DNA from: Rikenellaceae bacterium
GTDB taxonomy: Bacteria; Bacteroidota; Bacteroidia; Bacteroidales; Rikenellaceae
Direction: 5' to 3'
NCBI GenBank assembly: GCA_017936385.1
Contig: JAGBFQ010000032.1
Location: 41,562-105,561, forward strand
Length of the DNA: 64,000 nucleotides
In this document: positions 28,101 through 37,747 of the stretch, piece by piece
Layout: each line of letters begins with the position of its first letter
Numbering within the stretch: position 1 is the first letter of the stretch
Position numbers and translations under genes: made by a program
Notes under the pieces: model-generated
What the model was told of the DNA's origin: nothing
Seen by the model: the letters and a program-made list of their open reading frames with translations, nothing else
Database searches by the model: none

Positions 28101-28251
28101 AGGTCGTAAACACCGCAACTGCGGGGAACTCCATCTCGGGGAATTGGTCGATGGCCAGCTTTGTCAGCGAGAACAAACCGAAGATAATCACACCTATAAA
28201 AATAAGTATGGTCGAAATCGGTTTGCGGACGGCCTGTTCGTAAATATTCAT
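25138..28251 (-). CDS. Efflux RND transporter permease subunit
   Basis: Inner-membrane RND pump of 1037 residues, AcrB/HAE1-like, driven by proton flow. It has the duplicated layout of 12 membrane helices with two large periplasmic loops. Features seen are RKPISTILIFIGVIIFGLF at the start, the proton-relay pair in GMVVDDAIVVLENI (fourth helix), PLTMLEGMMG, and the second-half IMLVGIVVKNGIVMVDF. It lies between the adaptor gene (33-base gap) and the small PG0541-type gene. The substrate is unknown; such pumps export drugs, bile acids or lipids in gut Bacteroidales. Confidence 0.95.
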   Translation of the reverse strand: MNIYEQAVRKPISTILIFIGVIIFGLFSLTKLAIDQFPEMEFPAVAVFTTYPGANAEEIETNVTRILEDQLNTVDNLEKITSTSSDNYSIVNLELEWGSDITEATNDVRDVINRSSKLLPDGAEQPVVFKFSSSMQPIMILSVTADESYAALNKELDDKLVNTLNRIEGVGAVSLGGAPEREIQVNVDPTKLEAYGLTVESLGQLIAAENVNIPAGTIDIGSNTFNIKADAEYSSGEQVRNVIVSNAGGRTIHLTDVAEVKDTLEKATQDVRMNGKRCVTVIIQKQSGANTVEIVKQVQAMLPSILQTLPPDVEIHTVYEGSESIIDSINSLSESVMYALIFVILVVMIFLGRWRATFIIALTIPISLITAFIYLFATGSTLNIISLSSLSIAIGMVVDDAIVVLENISTHIDKGSKPREAAIYGTNEVWLSVIATTLVVVAVFMPLTMLEGMMGIMFKELGWIVTIVVCTSTAAAVSLTPMLCAYMLKADGAVHDYKGVGIIYKPIDKFLAWLDGVYAKTLAWAVNHRTVVLCSTLGLFLGSLVLLKFVPMEFFSKTDNAAINATVKLEQNIGVDYTARIARQIDSIIYAKYPEVDRVQATAGASSSDNMFAAMSDNGSHIVTYRMKLPKADERDRSIFEIADLLRQDLDKIPEIREYSITTGGGGPGGGTSPIEVKVFGHNIEVSNAVALDLKAKITALDETRDVKLSREDLRPEYNVVFDRDKLAYYGVSNATAANFVRNRINGYTASKYREDGDEYDIVVRYAEEHRESLTDVENITLYSSTTGRPIKLKEVATVTEEFAAPSIEREDRQRVVKVESDMAPGVPLGTAAAKIQTILDTYELPDGVFVELGGDIEDMNDSTSDMMMLMVLIVILVYIVMATQFESLKMPFIIMFTIPFAFTGVFVALWLTGKPLSMIALIGAIMLVGIVVKNGIVMVDFTNLLCERGMRVMDAVVAAGKSRLRPVLMTSLTTICGMIPMAIGTGNGSEMWQPMGIAIVGGLTFSTFLTLLVVPTLYASFQVRAERKAANKKLNK

Positions 28252-28284
28252 TGCTTAACGAGTGTTTAAGTTTAGAATGTTTGG

Positions 28285-29304
28285 TTAGTTTTGAACCTCT
28301 ACGGGGGTACCTTGTTCGAGTTTCGACAGACCGGTCACGATGACCTTCTCGCCGGCTTCGATGCCACTCAGCACCTCTACCAGATTACCTACTTGGCGGC
28401 CGAGGCGTACCACGCGACGCTCTGCCACGCCATCTTTCTCGACAAAGGCATAACGCTCGGCGGTACCTGCCTGACGAGCCACGGCAACGTCCGAAATCAT
28501 CACACTCTCACGGTTACCCATGTTGAAGGTCGAGCGCGAGAACATTCCCGGGCGCAGACGCTCACTTGCATTGGGGATGGTAATCTCAACGGTGAAGGTG
28601 CGGGTTGCTGCGTCCATTGCAGGGTAAATCAGCGTAACCTTACCATCGAACTCCTCGCCGGGGAAGATGTCGACACCAACCTTAACGGGAGTGCCGAGTT
28701 TTACCACGGGATAGAACTGCTCCGAGATGTTAACCGTAACTTTCAGACGGTCAATCTGCATCACTTGGAGGATGGGTTGGTTGGCAAACAAGTTGCCTGC
28801 CTCGTCGTTACGAGCCGTTACCACACCGTTGATGGGCGAGAGCAGTTTGATATTCTTCTCGAGATTGGCAATCACCTCTTTTTGGAGTGTGAGGTTGTTG
28901 TGTGCCTGGTCGAGTTGTTGTTGCGACACGCCGCCCACCTCAAACACCTTCTTGGTACGGTCGTAGGTGTCTTGTGCGTTTTGGAGGTTTACACGTTGTT
29001 GGTTATAGTTGGTGGGGTCCATCTCAACCAGCAGTTGACCTTTCTTGACACGGTCGCCTACATCCACCAGGATTCGGTCGATACGCACGCCCTGCACTGC
29101 GGGGGTGATATAGTTTTTCTTGTAGGGTTCGATGTTGGCCGTAAACTCCTCGGTTTGAGCCACGGTTTGAGTGATTGCCGTCTCGGTTTTGACGAGTACT
29201 TTGGCAGTTTCGGTTTGGGCGGTTGTGGCCTCTTGTTTGCCTCCGCATCCGACCAGCACCGTTCCAAGTGCCAGGGTCAGAAACATTCTTTTGTTCAATT
29301 TCAT
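28285..29304 (-). CDS. Efflux RND periplasmic adaptor lipoprotein
   Basis: Membrane-fusion protein of 339 residues bridging the RND permease and TolC. The signal peptide ends in a lipobox (VLVGC), so it is lipid-anchored. The biotinyl-lipoyl-like half motif AVQGVRIDRILVDVGDRVKKG is followed by an alpha hairpin (about residues 100-160, NLQNAQDTYDRTKKVF) and the second lipoyl half (LLSPINGVVTARNDEAGN). A beta-barrel domain and membrane-proximal domain complete it. It lies 22 bases after the tolC-like gene. Confidence 0.94.
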   Translation of the reverse strand: MKLNKRMFLTLALGTVLVGCGGKQEATTAQTETAKVLVKTETAITQTVAQTEEFTANIEPYKKNYITPAVQGVRIDRILVDVGDRVKKGQLLVEMDPTNYNQQRVNLQNAQDTYDRTKKVFEVGGVSQQQLDQAHNNLTLQKEVIANLEKNIKLLSPINGVVTARNDEAGNLFANQPILQVMQIDRLKVTVNISEQFYPVVKLGTPVKVGVDIFPGEEFDGKVTLIYPAMDAATRTFTVEITIPNASERLRPGMFSRSTFNMGNRESVMISDVAVARQAGTAERYAFVEKDGVAERRVVRLGRQVGNLVEVLSGIEAGEKVIVTGLSKLEQGTPVEVQN

Positions 29305-29325
29305 ACCTTATATTATACTTTTTCG

Positions 29326-30696
29326 TTATTCCTCTTTACCGATAATTTTGTCGTACTCCGCTTTGGCCGATAGGTAGTCGTAGATGGCTTGCGAGTAGTT
29401 GAGTCTTGATTGGGTGAGTTGCAACTCGGCCGAGTTCACCTCAAGAATTGTTCCTGCACCTGCGGTGTAGCGGGTTTGCGAGATTTCGAACGCTTTTTGA
29501 GCTTGTGCAACGGTTTTCTCGTTGGCCAACATCGTTTCGCGGGCGGTCACAAGCGTGTTGAGAGCCGAGCGAACCTGTACGTACATTCCCTCTTGGAGGT
29601 AGTCGCGTTGCATCTCAAGTTGGCGGATGCTGTTGTTTATGCTCTTAACCTTCGAGGTGTTGGCGAAGCCCGCAAAGATGGGAATCGAAACCTGAACTCC
29701 AACGTTGATAGGATATTGCCACCAGAACTCGCGCTCGGCAGCAGTGCCCGTACCTACACCCGCTCCTGCGCCTGCGCCTGCTCCTGCGCCACCGCCCATC
29801 ATACTTTTGAGCGGGTTGACAGCGTCGTTACCCGTGTAGGTACCTTGCAGAAAGGCTGCAATGGTGGGGATACGTGCGCTGTTGGCCATACGCTTTTGGG
29901 CATTCAGCATTTTGAGGTTGATGTCCAACGAACGAAGGTCGGTGTTGCCCGAAAGGTCGGTCGACATGGGCTCGCCTCCTGCCAACACCGCGTCGCGGAA
30001 CTCGTCGAGTGTACCCACAACCTCGATTTCGGTATCTTGGGGCAGTCCCAAGTACATCTTGAGCAACAGTTCGGCAATCTTCACCGAGTTCTCGGTTTGG
30101 ATGATGGTCGGTTTGAGGTTGCTCAGTTGCACCTCGGCTGTCAGCAGGTCATACTCCGCCGCCAAGCCCGCACCGAACATGTCGCGTGTGTTTTGCACCG
30201 TCTCTTTGATGTTGTCCTCGCTGGCGTGCAGCACTTCGATGGATTGGCGTGCCAACAGGATGTTGTAATAGGCCTTCTTAACTTCGGCTGCAAGGTTGAT
30301 TTTGCTGGCGCGTGCCGCCTCGACAGCACTCTCCAACTGCACCTTATTCATATTAAGTGCCGCGTAGACTGCCGGAGCAAACAGTGCCATGTTGAGGTTG
30401 GCCGAGGCCGACAGCGTGTTGTCGGCACCAAACGACAGACCCTTGGCCATGCTCTGCTTCTCGATGGCGTAGAGGTATTGTCCCGTCGCCGAGAGTTGCG
30501 GCCAAAGGTTTGCTTCGGTCTGTTTACGTTCGTACTTCTGTCGCTCGATTTCGAGGTCGGCCACCTTGATGGTCGGGTTGTCGCTCATGGCGATGCTCAC
30601 CGCCTCGTCGAGTGTCAGAGTGATTTTCTGCGTCTGTTGCGCCGACACCCCAACAAATGAAGCGAGGGCCAGCGCCAAAACTGCTAATCTTCTCAT
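29326..30696 (-). CDS. TolC family outer membrane efflux protein
   Basis: Outer-membrane channel of 456 residues with a signal peptide ending FVGVSA-QQTQ. Two OEP repeats are seen, starting LTLDEAVSIAMSDNPTIK and ending with TRYTAGAGTILEVNSAELQL. A Gly-Ala repeat (GGGAGAGAGAG, coded near 29750-29800) interrupts the second half, perhaps a flexible loop. It starts 10 bases after the TetR gene stop, in one operon with adaptor, permease and PG0541-type gene. Confidence 0.94.
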   Translation of the reverse strand: MRRLAVLALALASFVGVSAQQTQKITLTLDEAVSIAMSDNPTIKVADLEIERQKYERKQTEANLWPQLSATGQYLYAIEKQSMAKGLSFGADNTLSASANLNMALFAPAVYAALNMNKVQLESAVEAARASKINLAAEVKKAYYNILLARQSIEVLHASEDNIKETVQNTRDMFGAGLAAEYDLLTAEVQLSNLKPTIIQTENSVKIAELLLKMYLGLPQDTEIEVVGTLDEFRDAVLAGGEPMSTDLSGNTDLRSLDINLKMLNAQKRMANSARIPTIAAFLQGTYTGNDAVNPLKSMMGGGAGAGAGAGAGVGTGTAAEREFWWQYPINVGVQVSIPIFAGFANTSKVKSINNSIRQLEMQRDYLQEGMYVQVRSALNTLVTARETMLANEKTVAQAQKAFEISQTRYTAGAGTILEVNSAELQLTQSRLNYSQAIYDYLSAKAEYDKIIGKEE

Positions 30697-30705
30697 AGTG
30701 TTGCT

Positions 30706-31365
30706 TTATCCTAAATTTATGTATATATCTTTATTTTTGAGTTTGTACTCATCAACCATGCGCAATCCTTTTTCGGTCGCAAGACCTCGGAAAAAGTTGG
30801 CGATAATGTAGCTCATGGCATCTCGCATCGTAATCCCCTCGGGCAGTTTGACCTTGGCCGACGAGGCCAATCCCTGCAAAGTCATGCTGAAAATGGTCTC
30901 GGTGAACTCCACGTTCATATCCGCTTGGAAAATCCCCTCGTCCAGTCCGCGTTGCAACATTCGGTGAAACATCTCCGAGCCATTTTGGGCTTGACGCTCG
31001 CGGAATCGCTCGGCAATCTCGGGATAGTACTTCTCCAACGAGTGCATGAACATTCGACAGCGGTCGTTCATCTGATGCGCAAGGCGTATCATGATGATAA
31101 TCTCCTCGACCACATTCGCAGCCTTATCGACTTGCTCAGAGGTGTAGCGGCGAACATTTGCCAAGTGGTGTTCGAGACACTCCTCAAGCAACTCGCGCTT
31201 GTCGCCAAACATCTCATAGAGTGTGCGTTTCGACACTCCGAGTTCGCGGGCAATGTCATCCATTCGCACCCCCTTGATACCTTGCTCCAGGAACATCTCG
31301 GCTGCACGGCGGATGATGTAGTCGCGTTGCGATTCGGTATTTTCGGTATGTGTAATATTCCCCAT
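30706..31365 (-). CDS. TetR/AcrR family transcriptional regulator
   Basis: DNA-binding repressor of about 219 residues. The N-terminal helix-turn-helix is clear: AAEMFLEQGIKGVRMDDIA then ELGVSKRTLYEMFGDKREL. The C-terminal half is a helical ligand-binding domain. ATG 31365 is taken as start; ATG 31371 two codons upstream is equally possible, while the longer frame to 31479 runs through the promoter. As first gene of the efflux operon it probably autorepresses the operon and is released by a pump substrate. Confidence 0.92.
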   Translation of the reverse strand: MGNITHTENTESQRDYIIRRAAEMFLEQGIKGVRMDDIARELGVSKRTLYEMFGDKRELLEECLEHHLANVRRYTSEQVDKAANVVEEIIIMIRLAHQMNDRCRMFMHSLEKYYPEIAERFRERQAQNGSEMFHRMLQRGLDEGIFQADMNVEFTETIFSMTLQGLASSAKVKLPEGITMRDAMSYIIANFFRGLATEKGLRMVDEYKLKNKDIYINLG

Positions 31366-31383
31366 AATCATTAAAATCGGGTG

Positions 31384-31414
31384 CAAATATATTGCAGAAA
31401 ACTCGAAAAACAAA
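31384..31414 (-). promoter_or_regulatory. Promoter of the TetR-RND efflux operon
   Basis: Minus-strand TTTG (31411-31414), 19 bases, TATATTTG (31384-31391): a full match to the Bacteroidetes consensus, about 20 bases before the regulator start. The TetR operator is expected to overlap it, but no clear palindrome was picked out. Confidence 0.75.
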
Positions 31415-31440
31415 AAAAGTTTTCCGGTTTCTTGCAATAA

Positions 31441-32883
<1,443 letters not shown>

Positions 32884-32902
32884 GCCCTGCTACTTTTAAT
32901 GC

Positions 32903-32938
32903 AACAGGTCGTTCGGCAATCACGTCGAACGACCTGTT
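32903..32938 (+). terminator. Intrinsic terminator of eno
   Basis: AACAGGTCGTTCG (32903-32915) pairs perfectly with CGAACGACCTGTT (32926-32938), followed by TGTTGT. Confidence 0.8.
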
Positions 32939-33027
32939 TGTTGTAAGAGAGTATATGCTCCCGGCACTTCCAAATTTTTCTACTTTGGTGAGTTTGAGGA
33001 TTTTGAGGAATTTTGCGGCAAAACAAA

Positions 33028-33054
33028 GATGGCATCCAAAACATGGACGCCATC
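33028..33054 (-). terminator. Likely terminator of the ferritin gene
   Basis: GATGGCATCC (33028-33037) pairs with GGACGCCATC (33045-33054), with one G-T pair. On the minus strand it is followed by TTTGTTTTG. Confidence 0.6.
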
Positions 33055-33089
33055 TCAATATTTATAATTTCACAATTGTGAATTGTGCA

Positions 33090-33614
33090 TTATTCTGCTG
33101 TGGTAGCCAGGGGTGAAGCCTGGGTGTAGGTACGTGCGGCGAGCTCTTTGTCGAGTTGGTACATTCCGTACTTGTTGCCCTCGACCGACTCTACGGCGAA
33201 AATCATGTCGCGTGCCGACTCTTCCTCCTCTACCTGCTCGTCAATAAACCATATCAGCATGTTGCTCGATGCGTAGTCGCGGTCCTCGGCGGCAATAGCT
33301 GCCAGATTGTTAATCAGCGAGGTGACGACTTTTTCGTGTTTGAGAGTATCCTTGTACATATCGAGCACCGAATCCCACTCGGTTTGTACCTCGGCGATGG
33401 GTTTGAGCTCGACTTTGGCATCGCGCGAATTGAGGTAGTTAATCAGAATTCGTGCGTGGTCTTGCTCCTCAAGCCATTGAACATAGAACCAGTTGGCCAC
33501 ACCTTTAAAACCTTTGGATTCGGCGTCCATCGACATCGACAGATAGAGATATGCCGACCACAACTCGGCGTTGATTTGCTCGTTGATAGCTGCGTGTAAT
33601 TTCTGACTTAACAT
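33090..33614 (-). CDS. Ferritin (non-haem)
   Basis: Cytosolic iron-storage protein of 174 residues forming a 24-mer cage. The four-helix bundle has the ferroxidase residues: Glu in INEQINAELWSAYLYLS (about residue 17), E-x-x-H in WLEEQDHARILINYL (about 50-53), and a second set in EDRDYASSNMLIWFIDEQVEEE. No haem-binding Met typical of bacterioferritin is evident, so FtnA type is preferred. Typical of gut Bacteroidales, where ferritin also protects against oxygen. It lies downstream of apbE in the same direction but has its own -7 box. Confidence 0.95.
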   Translation of the reverse strand: MLSQKLHAAINEQINAELWSAYLYLSMSMDAESKGFKGVANWFYVQWLEEQDHARILINYLNSRDAKVELKPIAEVQTEWDSVLDMYKDTLKHEKVVTSLINNLAAIAAEDRDYASSNMLIWFIDEQVEEEESARDMIFAVESVEGNKYGMYQLDKELAARTYTQASPLATTAE

Positions 33615-33662
33615 AGCTGTATAATTATTAGGGTTAATTAATCTTTGTCTGTTTTGTTAATG

Positions 33663-33670
33663 CAAATATA
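33663..33670 (-). promoter_or_regulatory. Likely -7 box for the ferritin gene
   Basis: Minus-strand TATATTTG about 50 bases before the start codon; only a weak TTAG stands at the -33 distance. The 138-base gap to apbE holds nothing else I recognise. Confidence 0.45.
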
Positions 33671-33752
33671 GTGCGCAAAGGTGTAAATTCCTAATTTTTT
33701 CAATCACTTGTTCTGATGTCGGTATAGGCTGAACTTATACTCCCCGCTCAGA

Positions 33753-34754
33753 CTATTCGAGGATGAAATCATCCATCTTGGCGGTCTTGAAAATCTGCGT
33801 TTTACCCTGCTCGTCGGTGTAGACAACCAGGAAGTGGCAAGCCTTGCCCAAACGTCGCTCGTACCAGCCGAGTTGTTCGGGGTCGCCGATGGCCATCAGC
33901 ATGGTGGCATAGGCGTCGGCACGGACGCAGCTCGGAGCAATAACCGTAGCCGAGAGGATGGAACTCTCTTGGGGATAACCCGTTTGGGCATTGAGTGTGT
34001 GGGTTACGCGTCGGCCGTTCTCGTTGACGTAGTAGTTGCGATAGTTGCCCGAGGTGGCTACCGAGGTGCCGGAGGGTATTTGCAGATTGACTATGGTCTG
34101 CGGAGCACCTGCCTTGATACCGTGTTCGGGGTTGTCGATACCTACGCGCCACATGGTTTTGCGGGCACTGATACCCTTGCAACGAATCTCGCCGCCGATT
34201 TCAACCAAGTAGTTCTGGATACCTTGCTTGTCGAGCATTTTGCACATCAGGTCGACGGTGAGACCTTTGGCAACCGAACTGAGGTCGAGTTGAGAACGAG
34301 GGTCATCCTTGAACAAACGCGAGTAGGCGACTCGCATCTTGTTTTGGCCGACAAATTGAAGTACCGAGTCTATTTGAGCCTGAGTGGGTTCGGCTTTGCG
34401 GCCCGAAGGACCGAAACCCCAAAGGTCAACAAGCGGAGCTACGGTAACATCGTAGACCCCCTTCGAGAAGATGTATGCAGCGCGAGCCGTGTTGAAACAG
34501 TGCTCGAAGTTTTTGTCCACTCTTACCAACTCGCCACGATTGAAACGACTGATTTGCGAATTGGGGTTGAAAATCGACATGGTAGTGTCGACATAGGTCA
34601 GCACCTCGTCGATGTGCTGTTGCATATCGTTTGTGGGCGACTCCATGATAATGTGATAGGTAGTGCCCTGTGTGTGTCCGTTGAAGAATTCATATTTGCT
34701 GCCGCAGGCGGTGAAAGTCAAGGCTGCAACAATCATCAAAAAGAGTCTTTTCAT
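33753..34754 (-). CDS. apbE: FAD:protein FMN transferase (ApbE)
   Basis: Lipid-anchored flavin transferase of 333 residues that attaches FMN through a phosphoester to Ser/Thr of exported flavoproteins such as Rnf and Na+-NQR subunits. The lipobox is LTFTAC. Family motifs include GTTYHI, STMSIFNPNSQISRFN, SVAKGLTVD, GGEIRCKG, and the metal-binding region near RADAYATMLMA. It has its own promoter, divergent from rpsO. Client proteins are not in this window. Confidence 0.95.
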   Translation of the reverse strand: MKRLFLMIVAALTFTACGSKYEFFNGHTQGTTYHIIMESPTNDMQQHIDEVLTYVDTTMSIFNPNSQISRFNRGELVRVDKNFEHCFNTARAAYIFSKGVYDVTVAPLVDLWGFGPSGRKAEPTQAQIDSVLQFVGQNKMRVAYSRLFKDDPRSQLDLSSVAKGLTVDLMCKMLDKQGIQNYLVEIGGEIRCKGISARKTMWRVGIDNPEHGIKAGAPQTIVNLQIPSGTSVATSGNYRNYYVNENGRRVTHTLNAQTGYPQESSILSATVIAPSCVRADAYATMLMAIGDPEQLGWYERRLGKACHFLVVYTDEQGKTQIFKTAKMDDFILE

Positions 34755-34790
34755 ATTCCAAAATGTTTGTTAATGCGTTATTCAACCCCA

Positions 34791-34822
34791 CAAAAATATG
34801 TTTTTTTGCGGTTAATGACAAA
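34791..34822 (-). promoter_or_regulatory. Promoter for apbE
   Basis: Minus-strand TTTG (34819-34822), 20 bases, TATTTTTG (34791-34798), a full consensus match. Confidence 0.75.
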
Positions 34823-34858
34823 TTTTGCATTTTAAATGTGTAAACTTTTTGCTAAAGT

Positions 34859-34890
34859 TTTGTTTTTCACAAATGAAAGCACTACCTTTG
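34859..34890 (+). promoter_or_regulatory. Promoter for rpsO
   Basis: TTTG (34859-34862), 20 bases, TACCTTTG (34883-34890). The rpsO ATG follows 69 bases later, leaving a leader of about 60 bases. Confidence 0.75.
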
Positions 34891-34959
34891 CGCCACGCTT
34901 TGGCGTAATTCGGTAAGGCGGATACGTCGTAAAGTGGAACCATAATCAACAATTTTATT

Positions 34960-35232
34960 ATGAGCTATTTATCAGCAGAAAAAAAGCAAGAGCTTTTCGG
35001 TCAGTACGGAAAGTCTAACACCGACACCGGTTCGCCTGAGAGCCAAATCGCGCTGTTTACCTACCGTATCAGCCACCTTACACAACACCTCAAATCGAAC
35101 CGCAAGGACTTCGGTACTCAACGTGCCCTGCTCCGCCTGGTTGGTAAACGTCGCCAACTGTTGGAGTACCTCAAAGAGGTTGATATCGAGCGCTACCGCG
35201 CCATCATCAAGGCTCTGAACCTCCGTAAGTAA
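34960..35232 (+). CDS. rpsO: 30S ribosomal protein S15
   Basis: Primary 16S rRNA-binding protein of the small subunit platform, 90 residues, the usual length. The family signature is seen as DTGSPESQIALFTYRI then HLTQHLKSNRKD and the C-terminal RRQLLEYLKEVDIERYR. It is followed after 175 bases by pnp, the classic rpsO-pnp order. A hairpin with a T-run sits between the two. Confidence 0.99.
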   Translation: MSYLSAEKKQELFGQYGKSNTDTGSPESQIALFTYRISHLTQHLKSNRKDFGTQRALLRLVGKRRQLLEYLKEVDIERYRAIIKALNLRK

Positions 35233-35335
35233 TTTCGGACGAGGTGCGAGCCGGGGGGGAGAGATGCAGTAAGAGAGCGGATGGCTTTTGTGAGGCTGTC
35301 TGTGAAAATCAAACTCGCCGCTCGCGAAAAGAAAT

Positions 35336-35372
35336 GGGGTTGTTCAAAAGCACTTTTGGCAACCCCCTTTTT
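35336..35372 (+). terminator. Hairpin between rpsO and pnp (terminator or processing site)
   Basis: GGGGTTGTTCAAAAG (35336-35350) pairs with CTTTTGGCAACCCC (35353-35366) with a small bulge, followed by CCTTTTTTC. It may end the rpsO transcript, or act as the structured pnp leader known from other bacteria to be cut for autoregulation. Confidence 0.65.
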
Positions 35373-35407
35373 CGGATACACAATTGGAAAAAAGATAAAT
35401 TAACGAA

Positions 35408-37642
35408 ATGATGTACAACGCAACACAAAAGGTGATTAAACTCGACGACAATCGAGAAATAATCATCGAAACCGGCAAACTCGCCAAACAAGCCGATGGT
35501 GCCGTGGTGGTAAAACAGGGCGATACCATGCTGCTCGCCACTGTGGTAGCCGCAAAAGACGCAAAACCTGACACCGACTTCATGCCCCTGCAAGTCGATT
35601 ACAAAGAGAAATACGCTTCGTGCGGACGATTCCCCGGCGGTTTCCTCAAACGTGAGGCTCGCCCCGGCGATAACGAGATTCTTGTAGCTCGTCTGATTGA
35701 CCGCGCATTGCGCCCCTTGTTCCCCTCGGACTACCACGCCGAGGTGTTCGTGACCGTAAATCTGATTTCGGCCGACAAAGATATTCAAGCTGATGCGCTG
35801 GCCGGTCTGGCCGCTTCGGCTGCACTCGCTGTGTCGGACATCCCCTTCGGTGGCCCGATTTCGGAGGTGCGTGTAGCTCGTCTGAACGGCGAGTTCGTTA
35901 TCAACCCCACCTTCTCGCAGATGAATGACGTGGACCTTGACCTGATGGTTGCAGGTACTATCGACAACATCTTGATGGTTGAGGGTGAGATGAAAGAGGT
36001 TTCGGAGGAGGTTATGCTCGAAGCCATCAAATTTGCTCACGAAGTTATCAAAACTCACTGCGCCGCTCAAATCGAGTTGAGCAAAGAGTTGGGTAAGGAT
36101 GTGAAACGCACCTACTGCCACGAGGAGAATGACGAGGAGCTGCGTGCAAAAGTTATCGCCGAGACCTATGACAAGGTTTACGCCGTGGCTACCAGCGGCT
36201 CGGACAAACACTCGCGCACCGAGAGCTTCGAGGCTATCGAGGCTGAGTTCTGCGAGCAATTCACCGAGGAGGAGCTGGAGGCAAAAGCAACCATGATTAA
36301 ACGCTACTTCCACGATGACGTGTTGAAGAAAGCGATGCGTAATATGATTCTCGACGAGGGTAAACGTCTGGACGGTCGTAAGATGGACGAGATTCGTCCT
36401 ATCTGGTGCGAGGTAGGCTACCTGCCCGCAGCTCACGGTTCGGCTATCTTCACCCGTGGCGAGACCCAATCGCTGACCACCGTAACCCTGGGTACCAAAC
36501 TCGACGAGAAACAAATCGATGAGGTGTTGGTTCAAGGCACCGAGCAGTTCGTTCTGCACTACAACTTCCCGCCCTTCTCGACCGGTGAGGCTCGTCCTTC
36601 GCGTGGTTTGAGCCGTCGTGAGATTGGTCACGGTCACTTGGCATGGCGTGCGCTCAAACCTATGGTTCCCGTAGGCGAGGAGAACCCCTATGCAGTGCGC
36701 GTGGTGTCGGACATCCTCGAGAGCAACGGTTCGTCGTCGATGGCTACCGTGTGTGCAGGTACTCTGGCTCTGATGGACGCCGGTGTGAAACTTAAAAAGC
36801 CTGTGTCGGGTATCGCAATGGGTCTGATTTCGGAGGGCGACAAATATGCCGTTCTGTCGGATATCCTGGGCGATGAGGACCACTTGGGTGATATGGACTT
36901 TAAGGTTACCGGTACTCGTGACGGTATCACCGCAACCCAAATGGATATCAAAGTTGACGGTCTGTCGTATGAGGTGCTGGCTAAGGCGCTGGCTCAAGCA
37001 AAGGCCGGTCGTCTGCATATCATGGACAAAATCACCGAGACCATCGCCGAGCCTCGTGAGGACTATCGTCCGTTCGTTCCCCGCATCGTTCAAATCACCA
37101 TCCCCGGTGAGTTTATCGGTGCAGTTATCGGCCCGGGCGGTAAGGTTATCCAAGAGATTCAAAAGACCACCGGTACCACCATCACTATTACCGAGGTTGA
37201 CCAAAAGGGTATCGTTGACATCTTTGGCGTTGACAAAGAGTCGCTGGACGGCGCACTCAACCGCATCAAAGGCATCGTAGCTGTTCCCGAGGTTGGTGAG
37301 ATTTACACCGGAAAAGTTAAATCGGTTGTGGCTTTTGGTGCGTTTGTTGAGATACTTCCCGGTAAGGACGCTCTGCTGCACATCTCGGAAATCGACTACA
37401 AACGTTTCGAGACCATGGAGGAGACCGGCATCAAAGAGGGCGATGTTCTGGAGGTGAAACTCATCGGACTCGACCAAAAGACCGGTAAGTACAAATTGTC
37501 TCGCAAAGTGCTGCTCGAGAAACCCGAGGGTTGGGTAGAGGAGCGTCGTGAGCGTGGTGGCGAGCGTGGTGAACGCCGTGGCCCCCGTCGTGAGGGTGGC
37601 AAACCCCGTGGCGAACGTCGTGAGCATAGCGACAAAGAGTAA
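35408..37642 (+). CDS. pnp: Polyribonucleotide nucleotidyltransferase (PNPase)
   Basis: Phosphorolytic 3'-5' exoribonuclease of 744 residues, trimeric, central to RNA decay. Two RNase PH-like domains flank a helical linker; the second holds [20 protein letters not shown] and the catalytic region [23 protein letters not shown] domain ([16 protein letters not shown]) and S1 domain ([18 protein letters not shown]) follow. The C-terminus adds an unusual Arg/Gly/Glu-rich tail of about 35 residues ([17 protein letters not shown]). ATG 35408 or 35411 may start it. Confidence 0.98.
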   Translation: MMYNATQKVIKLDDNREIIIETGKLAKQADGAVVVKQGDTMLLATVVAAKDAKPDTDFMPLQVDYKEKYASCGRFPGGFLKREARPGDNEILVARLIDRALRPLFPSDYHAEVFVTVNLISADKDIQADALAGLAASAALAVSDIPFGGPISEVRVARLNGEFVINPTFSQMNDVDLDLMVAGTIDNILMVEGEMKEVSEEVMLEAIKFAHEVIKTHCAAQIELSKELGKDVKRTYCHEENDEELRAKVIAETYDKVYAVATSGSDKHSRTESFEAIEAEFCEQFTEEELEAKATMIKRYFHDDVLKKAMRNMILDEGKRLDGRKMDEIRPIWCEVGYLPAAHGSAIFTRGETQSLTTVTLGTKLDEKQIDEVLVQGTEQFVLHYNFPPFSTGEARPSRGLSRREIGHGHLAWRALKPMVPVGEENPYAVRVVSDILESNGSSSMATVCAGTLALMDAGVKLKKPVSGIAMGLISEGDKYAVLSDILGDEDHLGDMDFKVTGTRDGITATQMDIKVDGLSYEVLAKALAQAKAGRLHIMDKITETIAEPREDYRPFVPRIVQITIPGEFIGAVIGPGGKVIQEIQKTTGTTITITEVDQKGIVDIFGVDKESLDGALNRIKGIVAVPEVGEIYTGKVKSVVAFGAFVEILPGKDALLHISEIDYKRFETMEETGIKEGDVLEVKLIGLDQKTGKYKLSRKVLLEKPEGWVEERRERGGERGERRGPRREGGKPRGERREHSDKE

Positions 37643-37747
37643 TTAGAAAAAGAGAGTTGGTGTGGGGCTGCGGTCAACGTATGGCGTGCAGCCCAAGCCA
37701 AACAGAGAGAATAAAGTATTTATATTATTATAATAGGTATTAGAACC

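Noticed and set aside
35309..37627. Open frame of about 770 codons on the minus strand
   Set aside because: It mirrors pnp, whose domains are unmistakable; the product is low-complexity and unlike any family I know.
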